From: Neoarius graeffei
Lineage: Eukaryota > Chordata > Actinopteri > Siluriformes > Ariidae
DNA length: 64,000 bases
Direction of reading: 5' to 3'
Assembly (NCBI RefSeq): GCF_027579695.1
Contig: NC_083570.1
Coordinates: 98,628,963 to 98,692,962, forward strand
Shown in pieces: positions 10,402-19,890 of this stretch (within the stretch, counting starts at the first letter, position 1; each line of letters begins with the position of its first letter). The position numbers and the translations under genes were made by a program. The notes under the pieces were generated by a model, which was not told the origin of the DNA, made no database searches, and was given only the letters and a program-made list of their open reading frames with translations.

Positions 10402-10418
10402 GGGGGATTAGCTCAAAT
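10402..10418 (+). pseudogene. tRNA-Ala 5' end (nt 1-17), split by a SINE
   Basis: GGGGGATTAGCTCAAAT is nt 1-17 of tRNA-Ala. A SINE follows in the D loop; nt 22-32 reappear at 11969-11979 and nt 35-73 at 17049-17087 beyond element E. One former tRNA gene is thus spread over 6.7 kb. Confidence 0.88.
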
Positions 10419-10584
10419 ATGAGCTAATCGCTGTCGCCTCACAGCAAGAAGGTCCGGGTTCGAGCCTCGCGGCTGGCGAGGGCCTTTCTGTGTGGAGTTT
10501 GCATGTTCTCCCCGTGTCCGTGTGGGTTTCCTCCGGGTGCTCCGGTTTCCCCCACAGTCCAAAGACATGCAGGTTAGGTTAACT

Positions 10585-11786
10585 CGTAGCCGGGTATCTG
10601 CTAAATCGAAGATATTTTTCTACGTTTTGGCCTGTCATCCACATGAAAACACATCAAAAACGAATATTTAAAAAAACTCCGGGCAAAGTGAAGATTTTTG
10701 AAAACTCCGTGTATGCCTTTTCGTGTAGACAGAGATAACCGGAGTTTTGCGTTTTAGAACGTCACAATCTGCGCCAAAAAAATGACAACAAATCTGCCCT
10801 GACGTCAAACGTGCGACCTTTGTTTACTGCAGAAGCCAGATTAAGCATGGACTTAAGCTAGCCGCACACCACGGAGATCCACGCGGTACCGAACCGACCC
10901 ATTTCAGAGCCGACTCCCGACAGGGCACGCACATATCCCCCGACTGTTGACGAGTGCAGTCGCGATTGAAGCGACACGTGACAACTTAATAGCTTTGTGA
11001 TTGGCTATTGGATATCGTTACTGTTAAATCCACTTGAAGATGCTACAGGCTGAATTACAAATGACACAACACGGAATATGTAGCGCACTATCTAGGCTGC
11101 ATGAGCTATTATTCCCAACCTTAAATAGTGCACTTATATAGGGGAGTTAAAGCGATTTGGAGTTCAGCCACACAACTTGAGCAGAGTGGCTTTCCAGCCC
11201 ACTGTGTCTATGGATAAAGCTTCAGTCTATGGAATTACAGTATATACCTGCATTAGCTGCTACCAACACGTATTTCTCGCGCTAGAAATTGTGTTTAATG
11301 ATGTCACGTGTTATATGCGAAAGATATGATTGGCTATTGCTAGCGACTCTCGCCGATCAGTCTGGCTCCCGATTAGTTTTTCGAATCGGCTGTGAGATGA
11401 GTCGGTACCATCGAAAACTAGTCTTTACGCCTGACTCGCGACTTCAGTTGGCTCGGTACGCTGAAAATCGGCGTAGTGTGCGGCTAGCTAAAGAGTAATG
11501 GATCGGAGTAGTGCCTTGAAAGCGTTAATTATTGTGCAGGTGCTATTTACATGTTTAATTTTAGAAGCCCAACTACTGCTCCAAGAGCACAGGCGATGTG
11601 ATTAGGGGGTAGGATTTGGGGAAATAATGCCATCTACAGGTTTGGAATGCTTATGAATGTGATTGAAAACGCAGATGTTCGGTTATGTGTGGAAGGGATT
11701 TTTTTCGAAGACGAGGTGGTGTGGATAAAACATTTTTATAAACGGAGGGGGGGGGAAATGTTCGGTTTTAAAAATACCCGGCTACG
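10585..11786. mobile_element. TIR element inside the SINE
   Basis: It begins CGTAGCCGGGTATCTGCTAAA and ends TTTTAAAAATACCCGGCTACG, a terminal inverted repeat of at least 12 bp. It splits the SINE between GGTTAACT and TGGCAAATTGGCCGTAGG. There is no coding frame and no clear target duplication. A smaller TIR element sits inside at 10859-11486. Confidence 0.72.
10859..11486. mobile_element. Small TIR element nested in 10585-11786
   Basis: The left end TAGCCGCACACCACG and right end CGTAGTGTGCGGCTA are inverted partners; the inside shows further mirrored motifs (TCGGTACCGAACCG-like versus GAGTCGGTACCATCG). 628 bp, no gene. Confidence 0.68.
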
Positions 11787-11968
11787 TGTGTACATGGCAA
11801 ATTGGCCGTAGGTGTGAATGGTTGTCTGTGTCTGTGTCAGCCCTGTGATGACCTGGCGACTTGTCCAGGGTGTACCCCGCCTTTCGCCCGTAGTCAGCTG
11901 GGATAGGCTCCAGCTCGCCTGCGACCCTGTAGAAGGATAAAGCGGCTACAGATAATGAGATGAGATGA

Positions 11969-11979
11969 GAGCGCTCGCT
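11969..11979 (+). pseudogene. tRNA-Ala nt 22-32 between SINE and element E
   Basis: GAGCGCTCGCT equals nt 22-32 of tRNA-Ala (3' strand of the D stem and 5' strand of the anticodon stem). Element E starts right after it. Short, but it is placed exactly as the palindrome predicts. Confidence 0.75.
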
Positions 11980-12058
11980 CGCACGATCGCCCAATCTTCG
12001 AGCTCTCGGCGCATGCAGGAAACATCGCGAAAATAAACGCCAACGGAGTGAAGGGGAT

Positions 12059-12511
12059 TTGGTGAAATTCTACCGTGGGCTTTTTGTGTGGAAGTGTATT
12101 AATGTTGTGTTCGAGTTGAAAGTTTGCAGGTTGTCGCGCCGGACGGGATTCGATACCGCGACACTTCTACATGGGGGTCTGGTGATCTTCTCTGTCGTTC
12201 TGAAAAAAATAAAAAAACAGCGCAGCGCGTCATTCGTCGACTCCGCCTCCACGAAGAACAGCGCAGCACATCTCATCTCCCGACAGACTCCTGCATGGGG
12301 AGGGATTGTCGATCTTCTCCGTCTCAGTTTTCGGCGTGGAAAAAAGAAAAAAGAAAACCGCGCAGCCAGCGCGCCATTCATCGATGCCTCCACCATAAAA
12401 AGAGCAGCGCGGGATTCTTCGATGCCTCCTCCACCGATGCATTCATTCGTTTATTTGAAATGTTTCTCTATGGCTAACTGTACTCTAACTTATGGCAATG
12501 CAATGCTATGA
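12059..12511 (+). CDS. Open frame in the left end of element E, unknown
   Basis: A 150-codon frame on the strand opposite to the main E gene. It is basic and low in complexity (KKIKKQR, RRGKKKKENR). The partner copy at 41681-41938 (minus strand) keeps the same start and the same end (HSFVYLKCFSMANC) after losing exactly 65 codons in frame. I recognise no domain. It may be a second small gene of E or a chance frame; the internal ~150-bp repeat within it argues for caution. Confidence 0.3.
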   Translation: MVKFYRGLFVWKCINVVFELKVCRLSRRTGFDTATLLHGGLVIFSVVLKKIKKQRSASFVDSASTKNSAAHLISRQTPAWGGIVDLLRLSFRRGKKKKENRAASAPFIDASTIKRAARDSSMPPPPMHSFVYLKCFSMANCTLTYGNAML

Positions 12512-13211
12512 CAAATGGTGGTAATAAAAGAAAATGTCTTTACCTTATATTAGCAGTGACAAGAACTGTGTATATTAATAGTAATGCTTTCCCATGTTCA
12601 TGTTAATTGTTTGATGGTAATAATAAAGTGGCACAGACACAATATGCTGGTTTTTTTAGCTGCTACAGCTGTTGACTTAGGATGATACACAGGATACAGT
12701 AACTTTATAGTAGACCTAATAGGGAGAGGTGTTTCTCCTTATATTAGTAAAATTACTACTAAAAGTTTGCCAATAATAATTATCTTCATATAGTCAGTCC
12801 ATTTAATGTTCAGGTTGTTTGATGGTGAAGTTAAGTGCACAAAGACAGTAACACAATATGTGGTGTATTTTGTATGATAAAGGTTTTTTTTTTTTATGAT
12901 GATACACAGGCCGAGACAAATACATCTGAGTGCAATCAATCACTTTTAATGTATCTGAAATTGGACAGTAAAAACCAAGAGATGAAACATCAAGTTTAAA
13001 AACCAAGCATGTATTTAATCACTCACACAAACCAATGTACAATTTACAGGGAGAAATGTGCATGAGTAAAGGGGGAAGGTTGTCAGGAAAACTATGTACA
13101 TGTAAAAACTACATAATATATGTGGTATATACACACACACAAACACACTATATACAAGCAATAGCAGCAGAACTTATACACACACTATATACATATTGTA
13201 CAATAGAAGAA

Positions 13212-13893
13212 CTACTTTTGAGCTCTCTGTTCTTCCAACCACTCTTCAACAGACTTGCCACCTGAGGCCTGGGAACAGAAAGTCACGCTCCCAAAGCGAC
13301 TATGCCCATACTCTTTAGTCTTGGGTTTGCCACATTGGCTACACATGTTATATGTCGCACCCCTTACATATTTTCTTTTCTCCGCACTACCACTGGCCTC
13401 TTCAGCGGCTCGCCGACGCCTGTTCCTCTCTGTGTACCGTGAAACAGGAGGTGGTGGGCCAGCGGGAGGAGGCGGCGGGCCAGCGGGCGGAGGTGGCGCA
13501 GGTACAGATGGGGCTGCACCAGGTGTTGAGGCAGCCAAAGTCGTGGCTGGGAGCTGGAGAAAGGGAACAGGTGGTGCAGGAACAGTCATTGCTGGGAGCT
13601 GTACCAATGTGAAGGGAGTTGGCACTGGCAGTGCACTCGTGCCTAATGTTGCAGGGAGAGGAAAAACGGGTGGTGGGGTGGGGGCAATTGGACGGTCTTG
13701 GCGTAGCAGAGGAGCCCGGCCCTCCAGATTCGGGGGGAACACAAATTCATGTCGTTGCCCAGATGATGCAGGAGGGACGATCGGTTTTTCCTGCGGCTGC
13801 GGAAGCTGGGCAGGGGCGACGGGAATTTGGGGTGCTGGAGTCAGTCCCTGAGTGAGTGTACTCATCTCCTGACCTTTCAGCCGCTGTTGAAAC
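13212..13893 (-). CDS. Element E protein, last coding exon
   Basis: The exon follows a good acceptor (TTTCAG, exon from 13893) and ends at a TAG at 13214-13212. It is proline-rich (PAPPPPAGPPPPPAGPPPP), then basic (RNRRRRAAEEAS), and ends in a likely zinc-binding module CSQCGKPKTKEYGHSRFGS followed by VTFC, that is Cys-x2-Cys, His and Cys. Such C-terminal fingers are usual in the multi-copy teleost proteins I recall of this type. This points to DNA or RNA binding. The frame is open throughout. Confidence 0.7.
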
Positions 13894-14000
13894 CTGAAAT
13901 GAGAGCGTTTGTGGGAGGGTCATTTGTGTGTTCATGGGACAATTATGAGACCATTATTGTGTAAATTTGAGGGAAATCAATAAAAAAGGGGGAGACCTAC

Positions 14001-14491
14001 CACTGAATAAGTGTCCGCTGGTTGATTTGAAACAACTGAATTGTTGTATCTGCCATCAACCGTGGGCTGGCGATGATCAAGTCACAGATGTGGTGGTAAT
14101 CATCCAGAATTCTGGTCCACCTGGGAGTGGAAACACCGGCCTTCCTGGTAGTGCACAAGCGTGTGCACATGGCGTCTACCAAGCGGCTGGTACCAGGCCA
14201 CTGAGCCGGCCCCCCAGGGTGACCTATCAAGCTGCGCTTGACGCTCTCCACACCCGGTGTGACTCCAGACCGCTTCGGTGCCTTGAATCGACCAGACGAC
14301 AGCCGCTCCTGGTGACGTGGCTGGTAGTCGATCCTCTCCTTGTCGCTGTCTGGGAGTGCCGCCCACAGCTGGATGACCTCGGTCACCTGTGGCTCAGTGA
14401 GGTAGGCGGCATCTCGCAGGTCCACCAGGTAAGCAACCAGCTCTTGCACTTTGTCCCACCCAGGAATGCCATCCGGTCCAACGACGACGCC
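14001..14491 (-). CDS. Element E protein, fourth exon of this copy
   Basis: Bounded by an acceptor (TTTATTTAG, exon from 14491) and a donor (CAGTG|GTAGGT at 14001). The frame reads KVQELVAYLVDLRDAAYLTE, PGVESVKRSLIG, GTSRLVDAMCTRLC and SPRLMADTTIQLFQINQRT. It looks helical and is rich in conserved-looking leucines. It has no known domain name to me. Codons are open across the whole exon, so it decayed little. A short piece of it (DYQPRHQER) also appears in the broken copy at 43351. Confidence 0.7.
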
Positions 14492-14587
14492 CTAAATAAA
14501 AAAAAAATTAAAAAGTATTCATTAGTAGTGGTAAATGTAAAATGTAGTAACATTAACTTGGAATTGAAATATCTGTTAGTGTCTTAC

Positions 14588-14952
14588 CTGAGCCCCTGAA
14601 GTGGTGGCAGCAGCAGTAGCAGCAGGGTGCAGTCCTTGACCCGACGTGGACGGAACGGCGGCAGCAGCAACTGGACGCTGACCTCCACCCGTGGACGTGG
14701 ACGGCAGTTCTGGTAGAGGTGGTGGTGAAGGTGCCCGACGCCTTGTGGTTGAGGGCCTCCTTTCAATGTCATGGTCATCGTCAGTCAGCACAGGAACTGT
14801 GATGTCCTCTGTCTCCTCCTCAAAGCCTTCGTCCTCAATGTCCTCGTCATCAATGTCCTCCACCAGCTGGTCCTCCTCCTCTTGGTTGTGGAGCGTTGGA
14901 GTAAGTGATATGCCAGTCTGGCTGTACAGGTACTCCATGGCCAACAAGTCAC
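14588..14952 (-). CDS. Element E protein, acidic exon
   Basis: Acceptor TTTCATAG before 14952, donor CAG|GTAAGA at 14588. It starts DLLAMEYLYSQTGISL, passes through a strongly acidic stretch (DIDDEDIEDEGFEEETEDI) and ends in a Ser/Pro/Ala-rich linker. The acidic part could contact chromatin proteins; that is a guess. The exon is open and in phase with its neighbours. Confidence 0.68.
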
Positions 14953-15066
14953 CTATGAAAAGTAAAACAGAAAATTGTTCATATTCAAGTAATACATTAA
15001 AATGTAACTATATGATACACTGCCTGAGGTAATTTTGTCCTTTTTGAATAAGTGATCAGTGCTAAC

Positions 15067-15273
15067 CTGTGTAGACTCCAGGACTGCGGTACTGCTCATC
15101 CCAACGTTTTCCCAGAACGGCTTGGCTGAGCCGATCCACGGCCTCCTGCAGAACACTGCCGTAGGTGCGCATGGAAGTGGGTGCTTGAACAGAGTCCTTC
15201 ATTCTGTCCTCGTTCCAGCGCATCAGTCCTTCCAGAAGATACGCCTGGAAATGCGAGGCGCTGGCACTGGTTC
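15067..15273 (-). CDS. Element E protein, 69-codon exon after the core
   Basis: Acceptor ATCCATCAG before 15273, donor ACACAG|GTTAGC at 15067; 207 bp. It reads GTSASASHFQAYLLEGLMRW, then RLSQAVLGKRWDEQY and GVYTG. In copy 2 the same exon (24948-25012) follows directly after the core exon ending RFIPG, which fixes its place in the protein. In this copy the core exons upstream are deleted. Confidence 0.72.
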
Positions 15274-15404
15274 CTGATGGATAAATACATGAACACAAAA
15301 AAGTCAGGACCCCAGGTCACAGAATTATATGCCATGCTCCTCCTGTTATAACACAATTTCCATTACAACCAGACATACATTACAAAAGGAGTGTTACACT
15401 CACA

Positions 15405-16139
15405 TCACAAGTGAGAAATAATGTAGAGGAGACATGGAGCCAGTTCACTTATTTGACTTTTAGTTAGCAGAGCTGGGAACTGGCTGCAGTGGCCAACATC
15501 CAGCTGGGCCAAGATATCCTCAGACCACGCAGGATATTTCTTGGAGCACCGCTTGCACTCCAGGTACTCAGTTGCAAGGTCATACCACCCGTCTATGTCC
15601 AGGACCTTGCGCACGGTCCTATACAGTCCGGCTGCTGTAAGGCTGTACTTTTGGCATGATGGACGCACGCAGACTAGTGGGTACCTCCACAAACAGCCCG
15701 TGTCTCCTGTTGCCTGCGCTTGAGCCTGAAGCTCTTTCTTCTTGGCGTATTTCTCCACTTCTCCAGGCAACTCTTTAATGTGCGATGTGTACTGAAGAAA
15801 CAGTTGCTTATTTTCTGACAGAGGGTTTGGGAGTGCTGTTTCATTGGAAATGCTATGCAGCAAGGCTAATGCGTAGCCAAGCGAGTTCTCCAGACGCCAA
15901 ATGAATCTCTGACCCTGGTATTTACCAAACTGTAGCAGACAGTGAGCCAACACCAAAAACTGGTCAGATGGATCTCCCCCATTGCTCCTGACAAAGTTGG
16001 ATGCCTCCTTCAGTACCTCCTCTTTGGGTTGGGCCCTTGCAGACACTTTGTTTTCCACGCGGTTGGCCTCGCTCATGGGTGCCATGAGGAGCCGGGCTGA
16101 TGTGGCTGACTGCCGACGGAAAACTGGATACGCATGCAT
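15405..16139 (-). CDS. Element E protein, N-terminal region, internally deleted
   Basis: The exon follows the acceptor CTTTCTTTCAG and opens with ATG (16139) MHAYPVFRRQ; a second in-frame start, MAPMSEANRV, lies downstream and is the first usable one in copies 2 and 4, where a TGA replaces Ser-11. Further on: FGKYQGQRFIWRLENSLGYA, then a jump from DTGCL to YPLVCVRPSCQKYSLTAAG, a Cys cluster CKRCSKK, and FPALLTK. Compared with copy 2, about 1 kb is missing at the jump, and everything after LLTK up to the 69-codon exon is lost. The product would be non-functional. Confidence 0.7.
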   Translation of the reverse strand: MHAYPVFRRQSATSARLLMAPMSEANRVENKVSARAQPKEEVLKEASNFVRSNGGDPSDQFLVLAHCLLQFGKYQGQRFIWRLENSLGYALALLHSISNETALPNPLSENKQLFLQYTSHIKELPGEVEKYAKKKELQAQAQATGDTGCLWRYPLVCVRPSCQKYSLTAAGLYRTVRKVLDIDGWYDLATEYLECKRCSKKYPAWSEDILAQLDVGHCSQFPALLTKSQISELAPCLLYIISHL

Positions 16140-16879
16140 TTTCTGAAAGAAAGTGAACATAGGCTGTTAGCTGTAGTCATCTTTAAAACAACTATACTAT
16201 AATAAATGTATTACGCCATGTAATTTAATTTAATGTAATTTCTACTGATTACTTGTCTACCCTTACTCTTAAAATAGCTGGACCTGTATGGGGTAGTAGT
16301 AAATCATGTAATGATTTAACCAGCTGGCATGCATTCTATTTAAGTGTTTAAGCACATTCCTCATTGAATCGGCTAAACCATGGTCGGTTTTAAAACAAAT
16401 AAACCGTTTTGAGTACATACAAATACATTTCAGTACGCAGTTTGCCTTTTACATTTAATCGGTTTAGTCTGATTAAACAAATGCGACAATTTCCCCCTTC
16501 CTCATACAAGTAAGCCAGATTTCAGGTGGGCAGGCTGTTTGACCATTTAACCCGTTTTCACCAGAAATGAAGCACAACGACAAATTTTAAACCGTTTGGG
16601 TTTAATATCTTTTCGTATAAGTAAGAGATTTCCTTTACAGCCACCTACGTTAATGGTAGTCAATTACCACAGGCAGAAGAACAACACCGTGTATCACGAA
16701 ACTTTACGAATTTTACGCTCAGCATTTTATGTAAAATCAAGAATCAGTAGCGACTACATTTCTCCGTATCATCCACCAAAAATCTCAGTTACATATACAT
16801 TTACCGAGGAGAAATGCAAGTCCACTTACCTCGTTGAATCGCTGTGATGTTCCGATCACGAATGACAAGAGAAAGAGCG

Positions 16880-17048
16880 GGCAGGGCCCAAAGTAAGCCC
16901 ATGGGAGGCAACCTCATTGGTCAAAAGTAAGCCCACTGGCCCAAAGTAAGCCCATGGGAGGCAACCTCATTGGTCAAAAGTAAGCCCATGTCGGACCTGA
17001 TTGGCCACTGTGGGCTTACTTTAGCGGTAACAGTGAGACACAGTAGGC
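16880..17048 (-). promoter_or_regulatory. CCAAT-box repeats at the right end of element E
   Basis: Two ~48-bp repeats (AAGTAAGCCCATGGGAGGC with CCTCATTGGTCAAAAG) and a CTGATTGGCCAC give three ATTGG motifs, i.e. CCAAT boxes facing the gene, about 0.8 kb upstream of its first coding exon. NF-Y binding is the usual reading of such arrays. The same array is present at 29789-29953 and 42253-42430. Function is inferred. Confidence 0.5.
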
Positions 17049-17087
17049 GCAAGCGAGAGGTAGCGGGATCGATGCCCGCATCCTCCA
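17049..17087 (+). pseudogene. tRNA-Ala 3' part (nt 35-73) after element E
   Basis: GCAAGCGAGAGGTAGCGGG and on to TCCTCCA equals nt 35-73 with one change (T38 to A). It completes the tRNA begun at 10402. Element E sits exactly at the anticodon. Confidence 0.9.
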
Positions 17088-17120
17088 ATTTTCTTTTAAA
17101 AATTATCATCATTAAGGAAA

Positions 17121-17830
17121 TGCTTTAGTAATTCCATAATACTACTCAACTCCCTCCTAGGTCTCATATTGGGGTGGAAGAGTTTAGAAATGTCGGATTG
17201 TTACCGGTGGATATGCGTGTAAATCAGTTAAAGTTAGGACATGTGTATAATATTTTTCATAATAATGCTCCTGTGTATTTGAAAGAAAATTTCCAACATA
17301 GTACAAATTCACGCACTAGAAATAGTATTCATACTTTTAACATTACCCATGTTGGGCCTTTTAGTAAAAATAGTTTTTATTTCACTGGTGCTTCATTGTG
17401 GAATGATCTACCTCTGTCTGCCCGATCTGCTCAAAATAAATGTATTTTTAAGAAAATGGTTAAAGATAATTTTATGTCACAACTTCTAGTCAACAGTCAG
17501 TCTGCTTTTATATATTACTGATGTTAAAATTGTGTAATATATTGAAATTTTCAGTATTATTATTTTTCTCTTTTTGGATATATTACTCTTACTTTATTTA
17601 TTCAGTTTATTGTGATTTATTATTAGTATTATTATTGTATTTTAATGTTATTTGGTGCTATTTTGTTTACCTATTTGAAGACCACAATGGAAATAAGTAT
17701 TTTTACTTTTTGTGTTATCCTCCGCAATATTTATATTTATATTATATGTTCACATGTTATGTATATGTTTCTATTGCGAAATAAATCAATGAAATCAATC
17801 AAAAAGACTGTTGTTGGTGTTGTTACTCCA
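17121..17830 (+). mobile_element. L2-like LINE, 3' end (right-arm copy)
   Basis: The mirror of 8935-9640. The 115-codon tail frame at 17174-17521 is identical in protein sequence to the left-arm copy, which shows how young the palindrome is or how well it is kept alike by gene conversion. Confidence 0.85.
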
Positions 17831-18004
17831 AATAAACATTTAAAAGAAGTGTATTTGGGAATTCTTGTAAATCAGGAAACTAATACCGTGCCCTGCAACG
17901 CCATCTTGTGGATATTTATTACTAATGAAAGCGTAAACCCTCCATCCATCCATCATCTGCAGCTGCTTACTGTATCCTCTTCTACAGGATTGCAGGCAAG
18001 CTGA

Positions 18005-18361
18005 AGCCTCATCTCATCTCATCTCATCGTCTCTAGCCGCTTTATCCTGTTCTACAGGGTCGCAGGCAAGCTGGAGCCTATCCCAGCTGACTACGGGCGA
18101 AAGGCGGGGTACACCCTGGACAAGTCGCCAGGTCATCACAGGGCTAAACAACCATTCACACTCACACTCAATTTAGCGCTACCAATTAGCCTAACCTGCA
18201 TGTCTTCGGACTGTGGGGGAAACTGGAGCACCCGAAGGAAACCCACACAGATACGGGGAGAACATACAAACTCCACACAGAAAGGCCCTTGCCGGCTGCT
18301 GGGCTTGAACCCAGAACCTTCTTACTGTGAGGCGATAGCACTAACCACTACACCACCATGC
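18005..18361 (-). repeat. tRNA-derived SINE (right-arm copy)
   Basis: The mirror of 8399-8766, with the shorter tail CATCTCATCTCATCTCATC at 18010-18028. The head ends at CACCACCATGCA (18361), as in the left arm. Confidence 0.88.
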
Positions 18362-18802
18362 AAGAGTAAGCATTTTTAAAAATTGCAATAGAGAATGTGA
18401 AGATAACGTCACGCGACGTTGAATTTTGTGTAATTGACATGTTTATGTGACTGAGCTTGACATAAAAGATATCTGAACTTGCACATCAGGAGTGCATGAG
18501 ACTGCTATGACTCGTGACATAAGTTACACAGCATGTAACCTTTCTTTTGTGGGTGGTAAAAGAGAGCAACTGGACTTGCTTGAAGATTCTGGAAGACGTT
18601 TCACCTCTCATCCGAAAGGCTTCTTCAGTTCTGTTTGACTAATAGGGAGTATCAGGTATTTATCCTCTCATGGATGAAAAGCAATCCTAAGGTATCGTTG
18701 AGTCATCCTGTTGGTGTGGGTCACTGGGGGCTGGGTGTGAACGGCCTAGAGAGTCGTTGGGGTGATCAGTGGGTTGTTGGTTCTCTCCGTCCTCCTGTGA
18801 GT

Positions 18803-19801
18803 CACTACATGCACATCCAAATCGAGCTGCTGTCGGTAATCGAGCTGAAGGTCCCAGCAGGGTGCCAGAGAAATCCAATCCTACATGCACACAATGAAAT
18901 CGGGCTATTGTGTGAGGTGCATTGTGCACCCGAGCCACAGGTGGCGCTACACGCCCCATCGTGTTGGTACACTTCCGGTTGTCGTCATGAAGAGCTATTC
19001 AAGAGTGTAAACAAAGTTATCAGTTCCGTGTTCTCCATTGCGCGTTTTTCTCCCGTCCATGAATTTTAATATATTCAACTCCTTAAGCTGAATGAGCATG
19101 AACTCTGTCTCCTCATTGCTCCAGAAGTGCACGTTTCTGCTTGCCTGTAGCAGTGGGGGCGTGGTCAAGCGCCGGTCTGTGACAGGAGGGCGGAGCCAGG
19201 GAAGGTGAGTGGCAGAACAATGGTACACCTGACAGTAATTAACCTGTGTTTGTGTGTCTTCCCAGTAATTGCGCCCTATTTAAGGAGGCAGAGGGGAGAG
19301 CTCATCCCGGGACTAGAACACAGCGCGCGCGCGTGTGTGCGCGCGCACGCGCTTCTCTGAAGAATAAAAGTAGGCTGTTAAACTGAAAGGTCTGACAATA
19401 AAAAGCCTATTAGTACCAGAAGCTTTGTCCTGCCGTCCTCTGTGCTCCACCTACACTTCAGAGAGCTCTACATCGCCATTTTCTCTTCTTCGTTTCTTCC
19501 TCCTGACCTCTTCTGCTGCTCGCTACTACTGTTGTCATGCCGACCGAGGCTGTTGTGTTTCCCGCTTGTGGTCTTGTCACTCGTCACTTCCGGAAGTAGC
19601 TCGACAACTAGCTCGATAGGGTATACATGCACAAAGTAGCTCGGCAGAAATCGCATAAACTAGGTCGTGTAGCTCGATTCCGACAAATCAAGTTCGGTTC
19701 AATTTCAGCCGAATTAAGGTGTATACATGGCATTTTGAACTTCGATTTCAGTCGAGCAACGGCAGAAATTCGATTCTCTCTATGTGCATGTAAACGTAGT
19801 G
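18803..19801. mobile_element. TIR element (right-arm copy)
   Basis: The mirror of 6943-7957, with ends CACTACATGCACATCC and ATGTGCATGTAAACGTAGTG. It includes the possible solo LTR at 19146-19455. Confidence 0.75.
19146..19455 (+). mobile_element. Possible solo LTR (right-arm copy)
   Basis: It begins TGTAGCAGTGGGGGCGTGG and ends near CACCTACA, with a CCTATTTAAGG box and two AATAAA signals (about 19363 and 19398). It is the duplicate of 7289-7611. Fossil, no genes. Confidence 0.5.
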
Positions 19802-19890
19802 ACTGAAAACAGCTGGGTTTTGGTGTGAATTCAGTTGTCTGGGAAGTGTGCCAAGGACTGCATTGTAGGTGGCTGATAAATGGTGTCTTA

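Larger units (their letters stand above)
10419..11968 (+). repeat. SINE inserted in the D loop of a tRNA-Ala gene
   Basis: The SINE body (CTGTCGCCTCACAGCAAGAA ... GATAATGAGATGAGATGA) replaces nt 18-21 of the tRNA. Its 5' edge is irregular (ATGAGCTAATCGCTGTCG). It is itself split by a TIR element at 10585-11786. Confidence 0.82.
11980..17048 (-). mobile_element. Element E copy 1, in a tRNA-Ala anticodon loop
   Basis: It lies between nt 32 and nt 35 of a tRNA-Ala gene. The left end reads GCCCAATCTTCGAGCTCTCG, the right end ACAGTGAGACACAGTAGGC; no clear inverted repeat joins them. One multi-exon gene runs on the minus strand from about 16139 to 13212. Next to copy 2, this copy lacks the core exons and part of the N-terminal region, so it is defective. 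The noncoding left part (11980-13211) has diverged internal repeats. The family recurs in teleosts as multi-copy uncharacterised proteins. Confidence 0.8.

Noticed and set aside
13255-13851. 198-codon plus-strand frame, Gly-rich
   Set aside because: Shadow of the proline-rich last exon of element E on the minus strand.
11980-17048. Element E as a Helitron
   Set aside because: No Rep or helicase motifs, and the right end lacks a CTRR with a preceding hairpin.
10402-17087. A functional split or intron-bearing tRNA-Ala
   Set aside because: The gaps are a SINE and a transposon; nt 18-21 and 33-34 are lost, and no splice-type structure is seen.
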